Positions 12,579-23,956 are shown, counted from the first letter of the stretch. The stretch: DNA of 64,000 bases from Macropodus opercularis (GCA_030770545.1 CM061106.1:11540501-11604500), one strand, 5' to 3'. Translations and numbers: made by a program. The notes: generated by a model not told the origin, from the sequence alone.

Positions 12579-13065
12579 TCAGGTTGATGCTGTGAGCTGC
12601 TGCTTCTGTGTGTTTTCTCTGAGCTCCTCTCTCTCAGCCTCCTCTACACTCGGAGCTTTGGCTGCCTGGATGTGGAGCTTCCCGTCTGGATCCGTGGAGC
12701 AGCTGACGGCTTCAGGGTTCAGTCCTTCAGGCAGATCCAACTCCTGTCTGAACTCCTGCAGTCTGGCAGAGTAGGAGTCTTTCCCGTCCTCCTGCTTCTT
12801 CTCTGTCAGCTTCCTGCCCACCTGCCTGACAGACAGCTGCTCTGTCTGTCCCTCTTCCTCCAGCTGGTAGGAGACTGGCTGCAGGGCCACACTGCTGTGG
12901 AAAGGCTCCGTCTCCTCCAGGATCTGGTGTTGAAGTCTGGAGGTTTCTGTGCAGTAGATGCTGCTGGTAGAGCAGAGGTCTGACCTCTGGCCACAGACTG
13001 CGTCGAGGACGGCAGACGTCCATGAAGGGACTGAGGGCAGAGCTGAATCCATGAGAGCACAGCGT
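12579..13065 (-). pseudogene. HSP30-type small heat-shock protein pseudogene
   Basis: The minus strand shows HSP30-family landmarks: LCSHGFSSALSPFMD and RSLWPEVRPLL at the N-terminus, then LQHQILEETEPF, SVALQPVSYQL, LSVRQVGRKL, EKKQEDGKDSYSARLQEF and LDLPEGLNPEAVSC from the alpha-crystallin domain, ending in GKLHIQA and an acidic tail (stop at 12579). These are intronless chaperones in fish. Three lesions are visible: the expected start codon before LCSHGF is ACG (13065-13063); the N-terminal part is in a different frame from the rest, with a shift near 12945; and a dozen or so residues are missing at the start of the alpha-crystallin domain, plus a few before EKKQ. A 3'-end fragment of the same gene is duplicated at 49153-49373. 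Confidence 0.8.
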
Positions 13066-13069
13066 GTTC

Positions 13070-13690
13070 AGAGTGTGTTTAGTGCTGGGATGGAACAATG
13101 TTCAGCGTCTGTTTACCTCTATGTCTCTGTGTTGCTTTGTGTCTCAACAGTGGGACTGTCCCAACTTTTCTAGTCTACATGGAGCAGCTCCAGGTGCTTC
13201 AGGAACTTTCCTGTTATCACTACAACCTTCCACTGGGTGGAGCTATTACACAGAAGGCTTAACTTCCTAGTTCACTCCGCTGTTTCCATCACATTTACAA
13301 GTATATGTCAAGTAACATTTTAAAAGGAAATGACAGACGATTTGAATATCAAAGTTAGATTTACACATCTACAGCAAACTGTGTGCAGCAAATGAATCTG
13401 TTCAGATTCATTGAGTTCATAAACTCAACACGTTCACAAATGTTTTGTGGTGAAAATGTTTGCTTTAAGGCAAAGCATCTTAAAAACTTTAACTAAGGTT
13501 CATCTCTACTGTCAAACTGTTGTAATGTGATGCTGTGCTGCTGGATATGATGGTAGCAGGTGTCTTAACACACAAAGCTTCTTTGCAGTAAAAGTATGCT
13601 GGTGGCATTTTAGGATGGAAGAGTCAAAGGATTTACCGCAACTTTAACATGAATTAGGTCTTTCTCCAATATGAACTTGTTGATGTCTCA
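13070..13690. other. Intergenic between HSP30 relic and zinc-finger exon A
   Basis: No gene. The last 150 bases resemble 50160-50270 in copy B. At 13640-13690 a vestige of one more zinc finger (LVRH, then HIGERP in another frame) can be read after the stop of zinc-finger A. Confidence 0.6.
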
Positions 13691-13695
13691 CTAAG

Positions 13696-14835
13696 TTACT
13701 GAGGCAAGAATAAGCTTTTGTCACCTGTGTGGACACGTTGGTGTCTCAGTAAATTGTCGAGCCGAGAGAATGCTTTTCCACACTGTTCACACGAGTAAGG
13801 TTTGTCTCCAGTGTGAAGACGTTGATGTGTCAGTAGGCTACTACGGGCAGAGAATGCTTTTCCACACTGTTCACACGAGTAAGGTTTCTCTCCAGTGTGA
13901 ATACGTTGATGTCTCTGTAAGTTGCCAAGCTGAGAGAACGTTTTTCCACACTGTTCACATGAGTGAGGTTTGTCTCCTGTGTGAGCGCGTTGGTGTGTCT
14001 GTAAGCTATTCAGGTGAGAGAATGCTTTTCCACACTGTTCACATGAGTAAGGTTTCTCTCCAGTGTGAACACGTTGATGTTTTCGTAAGTTGCTGAGCTG
14101 AGAAAATGCTTTTCCACATGTTTCACACCAGTGAGGTTTGTCTCCAGTGTGAACATGTTGGTGTGTCCGTAAGCTATTCAGGTGAGAGAATGCTTTTCCA
14201 CACTGTTCACATGAGTAAGGTTTCTCTCCAGTGTGAATACGTTGATGTTTCAGTAAGCTACTGCGATCAGTGAACACTTTTCCACACTGTTCACACCAAT
14301 AAGGTTTCTCTCCAGTGTGAACACGTTGGTGTGTTTTTAAGCTACTCAGGTGAGAGAACGCTTTTCCACACTGTTCACATGAGTGAGGTTTGTCTCCTGT
14401 GTGAACACGTTGGTGTGTTTTTAAGCTATTCAGGTGAGAGAACACTTTTCCACACTGTTCACATGAGTGAGGTTTGTCTCCTGTGTGAACACGTTGGTGT
14501 GTTTTTAAGCTATTCAGGTGAGAGAACGCTTTTCCACACTGTTCACATGAGTGAGGTTTCTCTCCTGTGTGAATAAGACAGTGGCTCTTCAATGCCTGTG
14601 ACCTGTGGAAAGCTGCGCCACAGTCGTTGCAGGTGTACTGTCTTTCACCTGTATGAATCTGCTGATGGGTCTGTAGTTTACTTCTTGTACTAAAAGCCTT
14701 TCCACACTGGTCACAGCTGCATGGTTTCTCTACAGAGTGAACCTTCTGATGCTTCTTTAGCTCTGATGGTCTGGTGAAGGCTTGGTCACATTGCTGACAG
14801 AGATGCAGGCTTGAAGTCCTTCTACCTCTGGGTTT
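13696..14835 (-). CDS. C2H2 zinc-finger protein, last exon (gene A)
   Basis: One open exon of 379 codons begins after a splice acceptor (CCCTCTAG/AAACCC, exon start 14835) with KPRGRRTSSLHLCQQC; there is no start codon here, so it must be joined to an upstream exon. It encodes 13 C2H2 fingers (CX2CX12HX3H) joined by TGEKP/TGDKP linkers, the arrangement of sequence-specific DNA-binding transcription factors in the nucleus. Fingers 4, 5, 6, 8 and 10 share the SHLNSL/SHLSSL recognition segment, showing recent finger duplication. It ends in GDKSLFLPQ, after which a broken extra finger is visible. The best candidate first exon is 18317-18478, in matching phase. No KRAB, BTB or SCAN domain was seen. 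The targets cannot be told from the sequence. Confidence 0.85.
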   Translation of the reverse strand, partial: KPRGRRTSSLHLCQQCDQAFTRPSELKKHQKVHSVEKPCSCDQCGKAFSTRSKLQTHQQIHTGERQYTCNDCGAAFHRSQALKSHCLIHTGEKPHSCEQCGKAFSHLNSLKTHQRVHTGDKPHSCEQCGKVFSHLNSLKTHQRVHTGDKPHSCEQCGKAFSHLSSLKTHQRVHTGEKPYWCEQCGKVFTDRSSLLKHQRIHTGEKPYSCEQCGKAFSHLNSLRTHQHVHTGDKPHWCETCGKAFSQLSNLRKHQRVHTGEKPYSCEQCGKAFSHLNSLQTHQRAHTGDKPHSCEQCGKTFSQLGNLQRHQRIHTGEKPYSCEQCGKAFSARSSLLTHQRLHTGDKPYSCEQCGKAFSRLDNLLRHQRVHTGDKSLFLPQ

Positions 14836-15155
14836 CTAGAGGGACAGATATAGAAGAGGCATTCAATAAAACCTGTTCCTCCAACAAATCGACAGAAAAC
14901 TGCACATTTGTGTACACCAGCTTTTTGAGTGTACAATTTTCTGGCAAAGCACTTAATATAGACACTAATGAGAAACTTAAAAGTCACAAGTTCCCTAAAT
15001 ACTAAATAGTTTTACTTTGCATCAGTTGTAGTCATGCTTCAGTACTTTGGTTCCTGTAAAGTTATCTGTACACTTTCATTTATCATGTGACCAGAGAAAG
15101 GTACATATACTTCAACATTCAACAACTAGTGCTGTTATACTTCAGTAATAACTTG

Positions 15156-16013
15156 TGTTGGGGTCACGTATGCCCCATGCAGACCCTCGACAGAACAAAA
15201 GGGCCAGGACTACGGCCTACATGAGGGGAAATCAATTCTTTTCACGTCCAGGTGAGAACACGCCGTCACCTGAATCACAAGCAATGATTGGCTGCATAGA
15301 CCCTGAAGTATGTAGACCTGGCTAATGTTAGTACTTTCCCCTCTGATTCTGAACTTCCATTGTTCTCTGAGCACCACATGCGCTCCTGGTTCAACCACAC
15401 ATGCATGTGGATCGAACATATCCGCCATCTTAATGACCCCTCTCTCTCTCTCTCTCTTCACCCCACACGTGGAGTGACCATCCGCCATTTTGGGTCACAC
15501 AGCTAGCTCCGTCCTCGCAGTGACCCCTCCTTCTCTCTCTCACACCTAGCACACAGACACACACACACTTAGAGTATTAGCCCTTTTTAAAAAAATTTGA
15601 TTATTAAGTTATGATGTTACTTGTTTGAATAATTGTTGATAATAATCATCATTGTTTAGATAATAAAGTTGTCATAGCTTAATTAGTCGTTTGTGATTAT
15701 TGGTATATGGTTTGCAACACTAGCTGAACTCACGGCTGTGGCTCAAATTTTCCCCTTCACTGCTAAATTAGCTAATATTATTTAATACTGTGTAACTAGT
15801 AATACTTTTACTTGAGACTGTGCTTTGCTTACAACTTGATAATTGGTCCCTGGAAACAGGGTGGTGCCCATAATTTATTTGATTTATTTAATAGTTTGCT
15901 ATCTAATATTGATTAATTAATTTATCAATGATAAATTTAGTTAATAACCAAGATTGGTAAACTCTAAATTATAGATAATATTATCATAATTTATGCTCCT
16001 TTGCTCCCAAACA
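15156..16013. mobile_element. Solo LTR (858 bp) in intron of zinc-finger gene A
   Basis: Begins TGTTGGGG, ends CCCAAACA, and is flanked by CTTG on both sides (15152-15155 and 16014-16017), a 4-bp duplication as made by gamma-type retroviruses. It has a (CT)n run near 15440 and AATAAA on the plus strand near 15661. The paralogous intron in copy B lacks it. No internal sequence remains, so it arose by LTR-LTR recombination. A short open frame at 15210-15488 lies inside it and is not a gene. Confidence 0.75.
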
Positions 16014-16019
16014 CTTGTA

Positions 16020-18270
16020 AATTGCTTAGTATATACTGTATAATGTCATTTTGGTTTTCAGCAGAACAATAACAACCATTAGATCCACATCTTCAGTGAT
16101 AAATGAATCAAGTCACACTTCCATAATCTGACCAAACACCAAAGATTTTTCTTCATTCCACAAAATGAATGAAGGAAACTGAGACAGGCCAATGGACAAA
16201 TGTTCTATCAAAAGGGATTCAAAGTATTCATCTGTTCTGCAGCTTTACCTTCAAGGGACAGTGTCAAGTCTCTTGGGCTTCAGAGAAAAACGCTCGTCTG
16301 CTCAGGAACCTGAACTTTCGATGTCTGTCCTATTAATGTCAAAGTGGCATTAGAAAATGAGACAACAGGCAGATGTTCACTTCCAGGGAAAGACGGTCAG
16401 ACACTACAAGGAACAATTAAAGAGGAGGCCAATCAGAGCAGACGTGTAATTGCAGACTGTCTCTGTTCTAAACTTCCAATGACACTTTATCTGTGTTGAA
16501 CTCAGGTTGCTGGGATGAGGTACCAACACCTGCCGTATTAAAAACGCTGTCTGGGAGTGAAGATGAAAGGCTCCCATTTTACGTCTTGTTGTGCAACATT
16601 CATTTAAAGCATGCTCACTGTTCCTGTGGTGACATGTGAGACAAGTGAATTCATGGAAGAAAATGAGACATACATTGTTCTTCATATACATATTCTGTTG
16701 CTGAAAGAAACACAGGTTAGTACATGTGTGAGGAAAACTATTGTTTAATTAGTCCTAAGAAATCAATCAATGTAATCACAGTCGGATTCCAGAGATCTTG
16801 GTATCAACTTCTTTCTAGAAATGGTTACGCATTCTGCTCTACTGAGAGAGTATAAACACACACTGAGGATGAAGACTAAATGAAGATAATGTCAAGACTA
16901 ACCATGTCAAATAAAAACTACAAACAAACAAATTAAACCCAATTTAATTTAAGAATTGTATCTCAGCAAGAATTAATGTAACATATGAAAAAACCAAGAC
17001 AAATTTCTCTCCATCAGACCAAACTCAGACACAGATAGAGGCCAAGGTTTGTGTCTGCACATTCTCTGTGATTCTTTGGTTTGGAGAAGGTAATTTCCAA
17101 AGTGGTTTGCTGCACCTACAGATTTACTCATTTAAAGATCTCATCATGCTGTTACTTATTAATGTAGTGTCCTGCAGTTGAGCTTTGAGAACCAGGCAAT
17201 TGTTTCTTTTCTGAACATCAGAGGAGTCAACTGGATGATGGTAATTTTATTTAAAATACCTGATACTTAATGATTCTTTGAGACAATGAACATATGGGTT
17301 TAAATTAAAGCTTTGTTTTTCAGTATATTATTCTTGTGATGGATCCTTCACCAATGTCTGCAGAAAAAGAGTAAGACCAGTACTAGGTAGCATCAGTCAG
17401 CCACACATGTACAGTATGATGAGCAGACATTAAAGGTTTAAGAGTATTACTCTGCAATGTACAGTAACTCTAACCACATTATTATTATTGTGTACAGTAA
17501 TGCAGTGCAGTTATTACTGGTCAGTAAAACTCAGGAGAATCAGTAGAAATTTGTTTTGTAAAACACTAAAGATGTGAGATTAAAGGACATAGAAATATGC
17601 TCTAAGTACACAAACATAATCTAGGAGCTACACACCAGAATTGAATTATGGGAGTTAACACGGTTTGGTATCACTTCAGTCGTATGTGCCAGGTGAAATA
17701 CAATTATATGAAGTGTGTCAAGTGCTTCTAGTTAGACGAGTCATCATAACTACCTACTAACTGTACTCACACAGCCCTGACTGTTAGGCCAGTGTTAGGT
17801 CTGTTATCTATTAATGTCAGTTTCTTTTTCTCTAGTTTGTGTTCTACACGGTTCTTTGTGAGGTGAGAGTACAGTACCTATAGAACAAGGAGATATTAGT
17901 CTGGGCCTGGCATTATGCACCAAAATCATTTTATTCAACATCAAAGTTGACAACTTATACTGTATTTTCAGTATGAAATGCTATATTTAAAGTACTAATA
18001 AATCATAAACCATGCAGTAAAAGTACACAGTTTATTGCGAAGAGACAGCTTTGTCGTGTGTATTCATATTTATTTTTGCAGTAATGTGTAATTAGAGCAG
18101 ATCAGAAGTCTTATGAATAACAGAAAGTAGTTTCTATCGCGTTTAATGCTCTGCTGTAAACGAGAATTTCAAAGCGCGGCTTAACGACGGATGAGCGAAC
18201 GACGACTGGTTTGACCGCAGTTACTTTGTTCTGGTGACAGACGGAGCCTGAGGCTCATGTTCAGGCTTTT
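16020..18270 (-). other. Intron of zinc-finger gene A
   Basis: Between the candidate first exon and the last exon. Segments at 16060-16560 and 17440-17780 match copy B; 16700-17400 does not. No further exon could be supported. Confidence 0.5.
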
Positions 18271-18316
18271 AGTGTCGCTATGAGCCGCTTTTAGCGGTGA
18301 ACTGATCAGCACCGAC

Positions 18317-18478
18317 CTGTTGGTCTGTGGCTCCATCGTGGTCGTTGTCCTGCTGCTCCTTCATTCTAGTGGATCGGTCCTGCTCGGTTAAACTCGGGTC
18401 CTGCTCCGTGTCGCTCTTCAACTGGTCTTGATTAACGTCCACGTCCTGTGTTTTCACTTCCACCTGGTGCTGATCCAT
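18317..18478 (-). CDS. Candidate first coding exon of zinc-finger gene A
   Basis: From the ATG at 18478 the minus strand encodes MDQHQVEVKTQDVDVNQ and continues as a polar, acidic 54-codon segment to GATDQQ, where CAG/GTCGGT could be a donor. The phase is 0, as needed for the acceptor at 14835. The same exon in copy B is almost identical at protein level, which suggests it was coding when the block duplicated. Short acidic first exons ahead of a single zinc-finger exon are usual in fish zinc-finger expansions. The joining to the last exon is inferred. Confidence 0.6.
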
Positions 18479-18577
18479 TTTGGTCCTGATCGCTAAAATC
18501 CAACAGGTCTCGGCTCTGACTGTAACCACAACACAAAGAAACCAGATCTTACAAAACCGCGCGACCGCTCAAATAGT

Positions 18578-18605
18578 CACGTGATCTCGCGCGTGAATCT
18601 CGCGA
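18578..18605 (-). promoter_or_regulatory. Promoter motifs of zinc-finger gene A (E-box and TCTCGCGA)
   Basis: About 100-125 bases upstream of the candidate start codon lie a CACGTG E-box (18578-18583) and TCTCGCGA (18598-18605), a core of the CpG-rich TCTCGCGAGA promoter element of vertebrates. Several more CGCG steps surround them. In copy B both motifs are altered. Confidence 0.5.
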
Positions 18606-18619
18606 TAACTATCAGGCGT

Positions 18620-21000
18620 TATTTACCCTTTATTGACTGATTTCATTTGTCCAGGGACGCGTTTGTTGTTTTCTTTGAGAGGATAAAACCAATATTCACA
18701 TTCTAATAATTGGCACAGATTCATTTTCCATTTTAACTGTTCTGTTGCGTTCACGGACCTCCAGGTGTGATTAGGATTCAGTAACAGGCTGTTTGTGTCA
18801 GCGAGTCCCTGTGTGTGTTTTAATCAGCTGTTCATTGTTCTGCTTTTCGTCGCTGGTTCATCTTCCCTCAGTGATAACGTTACAGTTCAGCTCAGTGTGT
18901 TTGCTCAAAGGCAGCGGTGCTAGTGAACGTGACAGAGCTGAGAGACTGGGAGAGAGCAGCCAGGGAAGCTCTGCTCTTTACGCTGCAGGAGGGTCCAACT
19001 TTTAAACGGTTTCATTTCCTCACAGAGCTGCTTTGTGTTTGTAGGGTTTTGTCTTTCCTGTAGTTCCTCTCTGTCAGTCTCCTCCATCAGCCTGCTCCTT
19101 CCTGATCCATCTGTAAATGCAGAGCAAAGTGCAGTCACTCCCAGCTTTGCTGAGTCTGTCTGAACTCGGTTCAGCTCTTAGTGGGTCGGCTCCGGGTCTG
19201 AGTGATGGAGGTTTCTGCAGACAGTCAGTTTATTGTGGTACCATACGTTTCAGGGCTGTAGGTCAGGGTCACATCCATTGATTTCACAACACAAACAGTA
19301 ACAGAACATTTTAAACAAAGACTAAATGTGGGACTAGTCACTGGAATGATGTCACCAACATCTGTCCAATCAGAGCAGATCGGCTGTGGCTCGTCTCCAG
19401 CTCTTTGACCCCTGGACTCTGGACCAAACCAAATGACAGATTGTCACAACTGTGAAATCAGCAGCTTAGTTTTTTACCCATGTTATTAATGATTTTATCT
19501 GTCTCACACAAATCTACCTGCACTAGTTGCTGAGCTGTTAAGCAACAATGATGCTAAATAAATATTCTCAATCAAGGAGTCGTGACCTAATGAGGCTCCT
19601 GTGTTGATGCTGCGTGTGTATTTTTACAGTAAATAAAAATGTACCATGTGACAGAGAATCAAACATCTGGTCCAACAACTGGTGAACGTCTGCTCTGCTC
19701 CTGAGCCACAGCTGACGCACCAACAGGTTAATGGAGTTGACATGGACGTTAAAACCTGAAAGGTAAAAATAAAGTTATTCTTTCTTTTCGCAGCAGATCA
19801 GCTTCACGTGAGCAGTGATGATGAGCAGAGACAATGTTTACATTCGTGTCTACTTTCTTTCACAGCTGAAGCATCGCCGTCTCGTTCGCTGCCTCACGTG
19901 CCACAAGCCACAGGACGTCTGTGCTTGAAGTCTTCCCCAGTGATTCTGCTGTTCTGGCAGCTGCATAAGATACAAAATCTCACTCACTTTTTTGTGATTC
20001 TAGGCATCAATGTTTGCTTGAGGGAAGACTCAGAGAGTGTTGCATGACACCAAGAGAGATGCTGAGCAGATCTGCTAACCCCCAAGAAGCCTTCCTCATT
20101 CTGGGACATTTCCAGAGGCCAGCAGCCGTGGAGGGAAGGACTGAGTTCTGTCTGCACAGAATACAGCATTAGACTCTTTCCTAGATGTGTCTGTTTTGTT
20201 TTATTGAGGTGTGACAGTAAATCATATGTGAAGAGTGATTGTTGGATAAAACCGTCTCCACCCAAGTAGCGTCATATACTTCAGAGAGAGTGGCCAGAAG
20301 GGAGGAAGAGACTCCAGCAATGACTCTGCGATGTGAGGGAGGACTTTGCAGAGTTCTTAGAAGTCGTCTTCCCCCAGCCACTGTCAAAAAGAAGCGAGCT
20401 GGCGCCGGGTTCCCAGAAAACCAAAGCTTCTATGACAGGTAGAGGAAACGAAAAAAAGACCTGTAAGTAGACAGGATAGCTTTTAATGGCTGTGCTGAAT
20501 TTATGTAAATTACACATAAAGAACATTTAAATAGAGATGAAAAAAAAATTTAACAACAAAATTTAACAAAATCTCAATAATGTGGCCAAGATGACTGACA
20601 CGGAGGACTGAACTACCAATCACCCTTCTCCACACGACGTTGCAAAGTGGAGGCACCTAAGACAGACGAGATGACAGCAGGTGTCTGTGTATGGACACAG
20701 GGAGGGACTGGACCTGGAGCGGCTCCATGGGTGAGGATCAACAACATGAACATGAACATAGTTCACCTTGACAGTGGTATTTGTTAGGTACCAGCCAACA
20801 TTTGTCCAATGTGCATCTTTGATTCATTTCAGTCTGGTACAAACAACCTACAAGACAAGAGATTAGTCTCTAAAACTGCCAAAATGTTTTACGATGAAAA
20901 ATACTGCAACTATGTTTAAATGTCTTATGTGGGTGAACCTTGAACCTTGCTGTGGGATTCAGGATTCATCTCATATCCACAATAGGAGAGTAACTGGTGA
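18620..21000. other. Intergenic, no gene recognised
   Basis: Only short unrelated open frames (60-90 codons) on both strands, none with a domain I know. No RNA gene seen. Confidence 0.45.
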
Positions 21001-21310
21001 GTCAGTCAGTCATTTTCTACTGCTTCTTCGTGGGTGTGCTGGAGCCTGTCCCAGCTGTCTATGAGCGAGAGGCAGGGTCCACCCTGGACAGATCGCCAGT
21101 CTGTCACAGGCCACACAACCAGTCACGTCTACGGGTAATTTAGAATCAGCCTAACTGCATGTCTTTGGACTGTAGGAGGAAGCCGGAGAACCCGGAGAGA
21201 ACCCACACAGACACAGGGAGAACATGCAGACTCCACACAGAAAGGCCTCCGGGAATCAAACCTAGGACCTTCTCACTGTGAAGCAACAGAGCTAACCACC
21301 ACCACCACCA
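21000..21310. repeat. Common fish interspersed repeat
   Basis: The passage running from GCTGGAGCCTGTCCCAGCTG through CATGTCTTTGGACTGTAGGA to AACATGCAGACTCCACACAG is a pattern I know from many fish genomes as a dispersed repeat. I do not assign the family. It ends in a short (CCA)n run. Confidence 0.6.
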
Positions 21311-21591
21311 GAGTATAATATAAGATGAAAAACTCAAGAATTATTATAAATAAACAAGTGTTTGACCACACCTTCATTATTTCTCTGAACATACACAGCA
21401 TAGGGTGTCGTCACTGCACAGTGTGTACACGCTGTCCCACATGCTGCATTTCTCCTGCATGACTAGTCCTCTGTCCTAGAGGCCACAACATTTATTATAG
21501 ATGCCACAACATTATTATACAGTAGACGCCATTTGTCCAACATGACTCTGTGTACATGCTACAAGACGTCTCCTAGCATCACTAAAAACTG

Positions 21592-21673
21592 CATAGATGG
21601 CAGGATTCGAACCTGCGCGGGGAAACCCCAATGGATTTCGAGTCCATCGCCTTAACCACTCGGCCACAACTAC
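21592..21673 (-). tRNA. tRNA-Ser (anticodon CGA)
   Basis: The minus strand reads GTAGTTGTGGCCGAGTGGTT (A box), an anticodon arm with loop CTCGAAA giving anticodon CGA, a long type II variable arm (GGGGTTTCCCC) and a T arm GCAGGTTCGAATCCTGC (B box). That is the class of tRNA-Ser. The acceptor stem pairs except for one U-U mismatch at pair 5-68 and a G-U at pair 1-72. It is 82 bases, with no intron. It may be functional or an early decaying copy. Confidence 0.85.
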
Positions 21674-21820
21674 CTCAAAAGAGATGCATCAGTGTTCTGA
21701 GGTAAGATGAGCCAGAGAGTAATGTGCGCAAGAAATTTACAATCACGAAACTCATTTACTAACCACAAAAAGAACCAACAAGAGAATAATTAAAGTAAAG
21801 CATCACTAAAAGTTACGTAT

Positions 21821-21863
21821 GAGACAGGATTCAAACCAGAGCAGGGAAAACCCAATAGAGTCG
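21821..21863 (-). pseudogene. tRNA-Ser 3'-half relic
   Basis: GACAGGATTCAAACCAGAGC and the following bases match the T arm and variable arm of the tRNA at 21592, with changes in the B box. The flanking CATCACTAAAA is shared too, so this is a partial tandem duplicate of the tRNA gene and its 3' flank. Confidence 0.6.
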
Positions 21864-22139
21864 TCTGATTTCTCTGATCCCCTGGTTCCATTACAGGTTT
21901 GATTTTTGTGAAATATCATTACAGTCCAGTCAGTGAAGGCCTAGTTCTCATCTACTGCATGAACATCTGGATGTAGATCTAACCTCTGGACAAACTGGAC
22001 ACGTTCCATCATCCAATCAGCTACAAAGACTGAATAAACTCCTGCTTCTGAAGTGGAGGTGGTGGAACTGGGATGTAGATAATGAATGAATAGAATAGAA
22101 TGTATAATATAAAGTAATGAGGTGGTTGTTGACCCACGG

Positions 22140-22560
22140 TTTTAGAATTAGCAGGTTTAATATCTACATTATTATCACATTTCAGGTGTTGCTAAATAAT
22201 TGAACATATATTAGAAGAAACAATCCATCCACACAATGAAAGTCACTGCATGAACTATGTCTGACTCAAATGATCTCAGCAAAACTGACTATAATAAATG
22301 ATCGTCCTATGAAATGAGCCTCATTCGTTGTTGACTGATAAACAAAAAGCCTCAGAGAATAATGAACTTAGTCAATGTTGTGTTTAGAGCAGTGGACGTG
22401 TCCTGGCTTTACAAACGTTGGCTCTAAATGTATTGACCTGTTTACTTCCTCATAGATAACAAGCTTGATTTTCACTCACAAATATTCTGTCAAATGGTTC
22501 CAACCTGCTTCGCTTTAACATAAAGGTCAGAGGTCACTGATGGTTACCATGGAAACCCAG
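22140..22560. repeat. Dispersed pieces also found in block B
   Basis: 22140-22271 matches 50026-50157, and 22505-22550 matches 49415-49460, on the same strand but in swapped order. So fragments of the duplicated block reached this interval too. Confidence 0.6.
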
Positions 22561-22721
22561 CTGACTTGTCCTGTGGCGTGTCTTCAGATGGTTTTTTTAT
22601 ATAGTCAACTGAATAATGGCACATTACAAGGTTTAAGACTATGCAGAATTCAACTATATAAAAAAACCAACAAATCCCAGTTGAGTCATTAATTAATAAA
22701 CACAACTTTTAATGGAAACAT

Positions 22722-22804
22722 TAACAGGAGTGGGGATCGAACCCACGAGGACTAACGTCCATTGGATCTTAAGTCCATCGCCTTCACCACTCGGCCATCC
22801 TGGT
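22722..22804 (-). tRNA. tRNA-Leu (anticodon UAA)
   Basis: The minus strand reads ACCAGGATGGCCGAGTGG (A box), an anticodon arm with loop CTTAAGA giving UAA, a long variable arm, and T arm GTGGGTTCGATCCCCAC. The acceptor stem ACCAGGA pairs with TCCTGTT except for one C-U mismatch at pair 2-71. It is 83 bases, with no intron. The class is clear; activity is uncertain because of the mismatch. Confidence 0.85.
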
Positions 22805-22876
22805 AGAATCTCTTTACGTTTTTCAGACAGCACATGTTATTCTACACATCACTAAATCATATAATCTGACCATGTC

Positions 22877-23384
22877 CTAGTCATTAGTCCTGTTGTGTCT
22901 AACATCTCTCTGGCTCAACTGTTTGTTGTGAACCTCCCTCAGCAAATGTGGTTTCAGAAGATCAACGTGAGACCTGAGGTTTGGATGCAGAAACAACATT
23001 GCAGGCGTTTGGTTGGTGGCAGCATGTCCTGCTTTCCTGTAGCGGATAAGGAAACTGTCCACCTTGTGTTGGAGGGACATGTGAGCCTTGTCCACAGCCT
23101 TAATGGAGTCTGAAAGGTTTGAACTAACCTCTGCTGGGTGATGGGTGCAGACCTGAAATGTTTGATACCGTTTTGAGTCATACAGGAAGTAAACTCCTCC
23201 AACATGAAGTGTCGTCCATTGTCACTCACAGTTTGTTCAGACACGTTGTTCCTGGAAAAGATGGACCTAAGAGCAGCCACTGTCTTTTCTGAGGTGGTCG
23301 ACTTCATCAGTATCACCTCTGGCCACTTTGAGTGAGCATCCACTGCAACCAGGACCATTGAGCTGATGAATGTCCCTGCAAAGC
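22877..23384 (-). mobile_element. Ty3/gypsy integrase fragment, cut by the retrovirus LTR
   Basis: Minus-strand frames give FAGTF, VLVAVDAHSKWPEVILMKST and SEQTVSDNGRHFMLEEF (the first two catalytic acidic residues of the integrase core) and FRSAP; after a frameshift near 23110 the C-terminal part follows (FLIRYRKAGHAATNQTPAML, LLKPHLLREV). The N-terminal part of the integrase, expected at higher coordinates, is replaced by the retrovirus LTR at 23385. No matching remainder is seen beyond the far LTR at 32835. Confidence 0.8.
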
Positions 23385-23956
23385 TGTTGGGTCCAACCTG
23401 CCAACACTTAAACAATCGCAGAGACACCTGACAAATGAAAACAAACTCGAGAATCTCAGCTTCTTTTACTCGTGCACGAGGGGAGCCTCTCTGAACACAA
23501 CAACTTAGTGGTCAGCTGGAGAACTCCGAACTCCTCTCTCGCACACGGGTCCTTTATTGAGATCAGTATGAAAGTCACTCCTTCTACATCTGGTGCAATA
23601 AAATACAAGACAAGTCCATATATGGTAGATGACATATACATAGGTTGTGAAGCTTCCTCCTTTGATGAAGGGGGTTGAGACCCCCTTTCCCAAACACTAC
23701 AAGTCGTAAAAGATGCATGCAGGCATAGCAAGATAGTGGACAGCTCCATGTGATGTCAAATACCTATGGAGCTGTAAAGCAATAAAATGTGATCTGCAAA
23801 ACCTCCTCCTGACATAGGTGGTAAAACCACTCTCCTCTAATACTATAAATCGTTCCATGTTTATAAAAGTAAAAGCAAGAAAAGGTTACAGGTCACAAAG
23901 ACACAGACAGGACAAAACACAGAGAGGACAATGATTATGCTCCATATCCTCTAACA
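23385..23956 (-). repeat. 3' LTR of the retrovirus
   Basis: 572 bp, TG...CA on either strand (TGTTAG...CCAACA in the sense direction). The sense AATAAA is the complement of 23553-23558, 3' of most of the LTR as expected for U3-R-U5. A 14-base net difference from the other LTR is mainly a short GC-rich insert near 23671-23690 plus a 3-base indel near 23878. Confidence 0.9.

Larger units (their letters stand above)
12500..18613. repeat. Segmental duplication, copy A
   Basis: Sequence from about 12500 to 18613 recurs, diverged and with separate insertions, at about 49148-56270. Shared landmarks in the same order are the HSP30 3' end, the sequence just below the zinc-finger exon, the zinc-finger last exon, intron segments (for example 15040-15150 with 53070-53180, 16060-16560 with 53180-53715, and 17440-17780 with 54515-54865) and the exon-1/promoter block. 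Copy A carries a solo LTR absent from B; B carries a Tigger element and a macro-domain relic absent from A. Confidence 0.8.

Noticed and set aside
13770..14576. Plus-strand open frames with repeated FHTVH motifs opposite zinc-finger A
   Set aside because: They are the antisense of the finger repeats; same for 51252-51656 opposite zinc-finger B and the other-frame minus ORFs at 51090-51887.
15210..15488. 92-codon minus-strand frame MADGHSTCG...
   Set aside because: Inside the solo LTR at 15156-16013, no domain.
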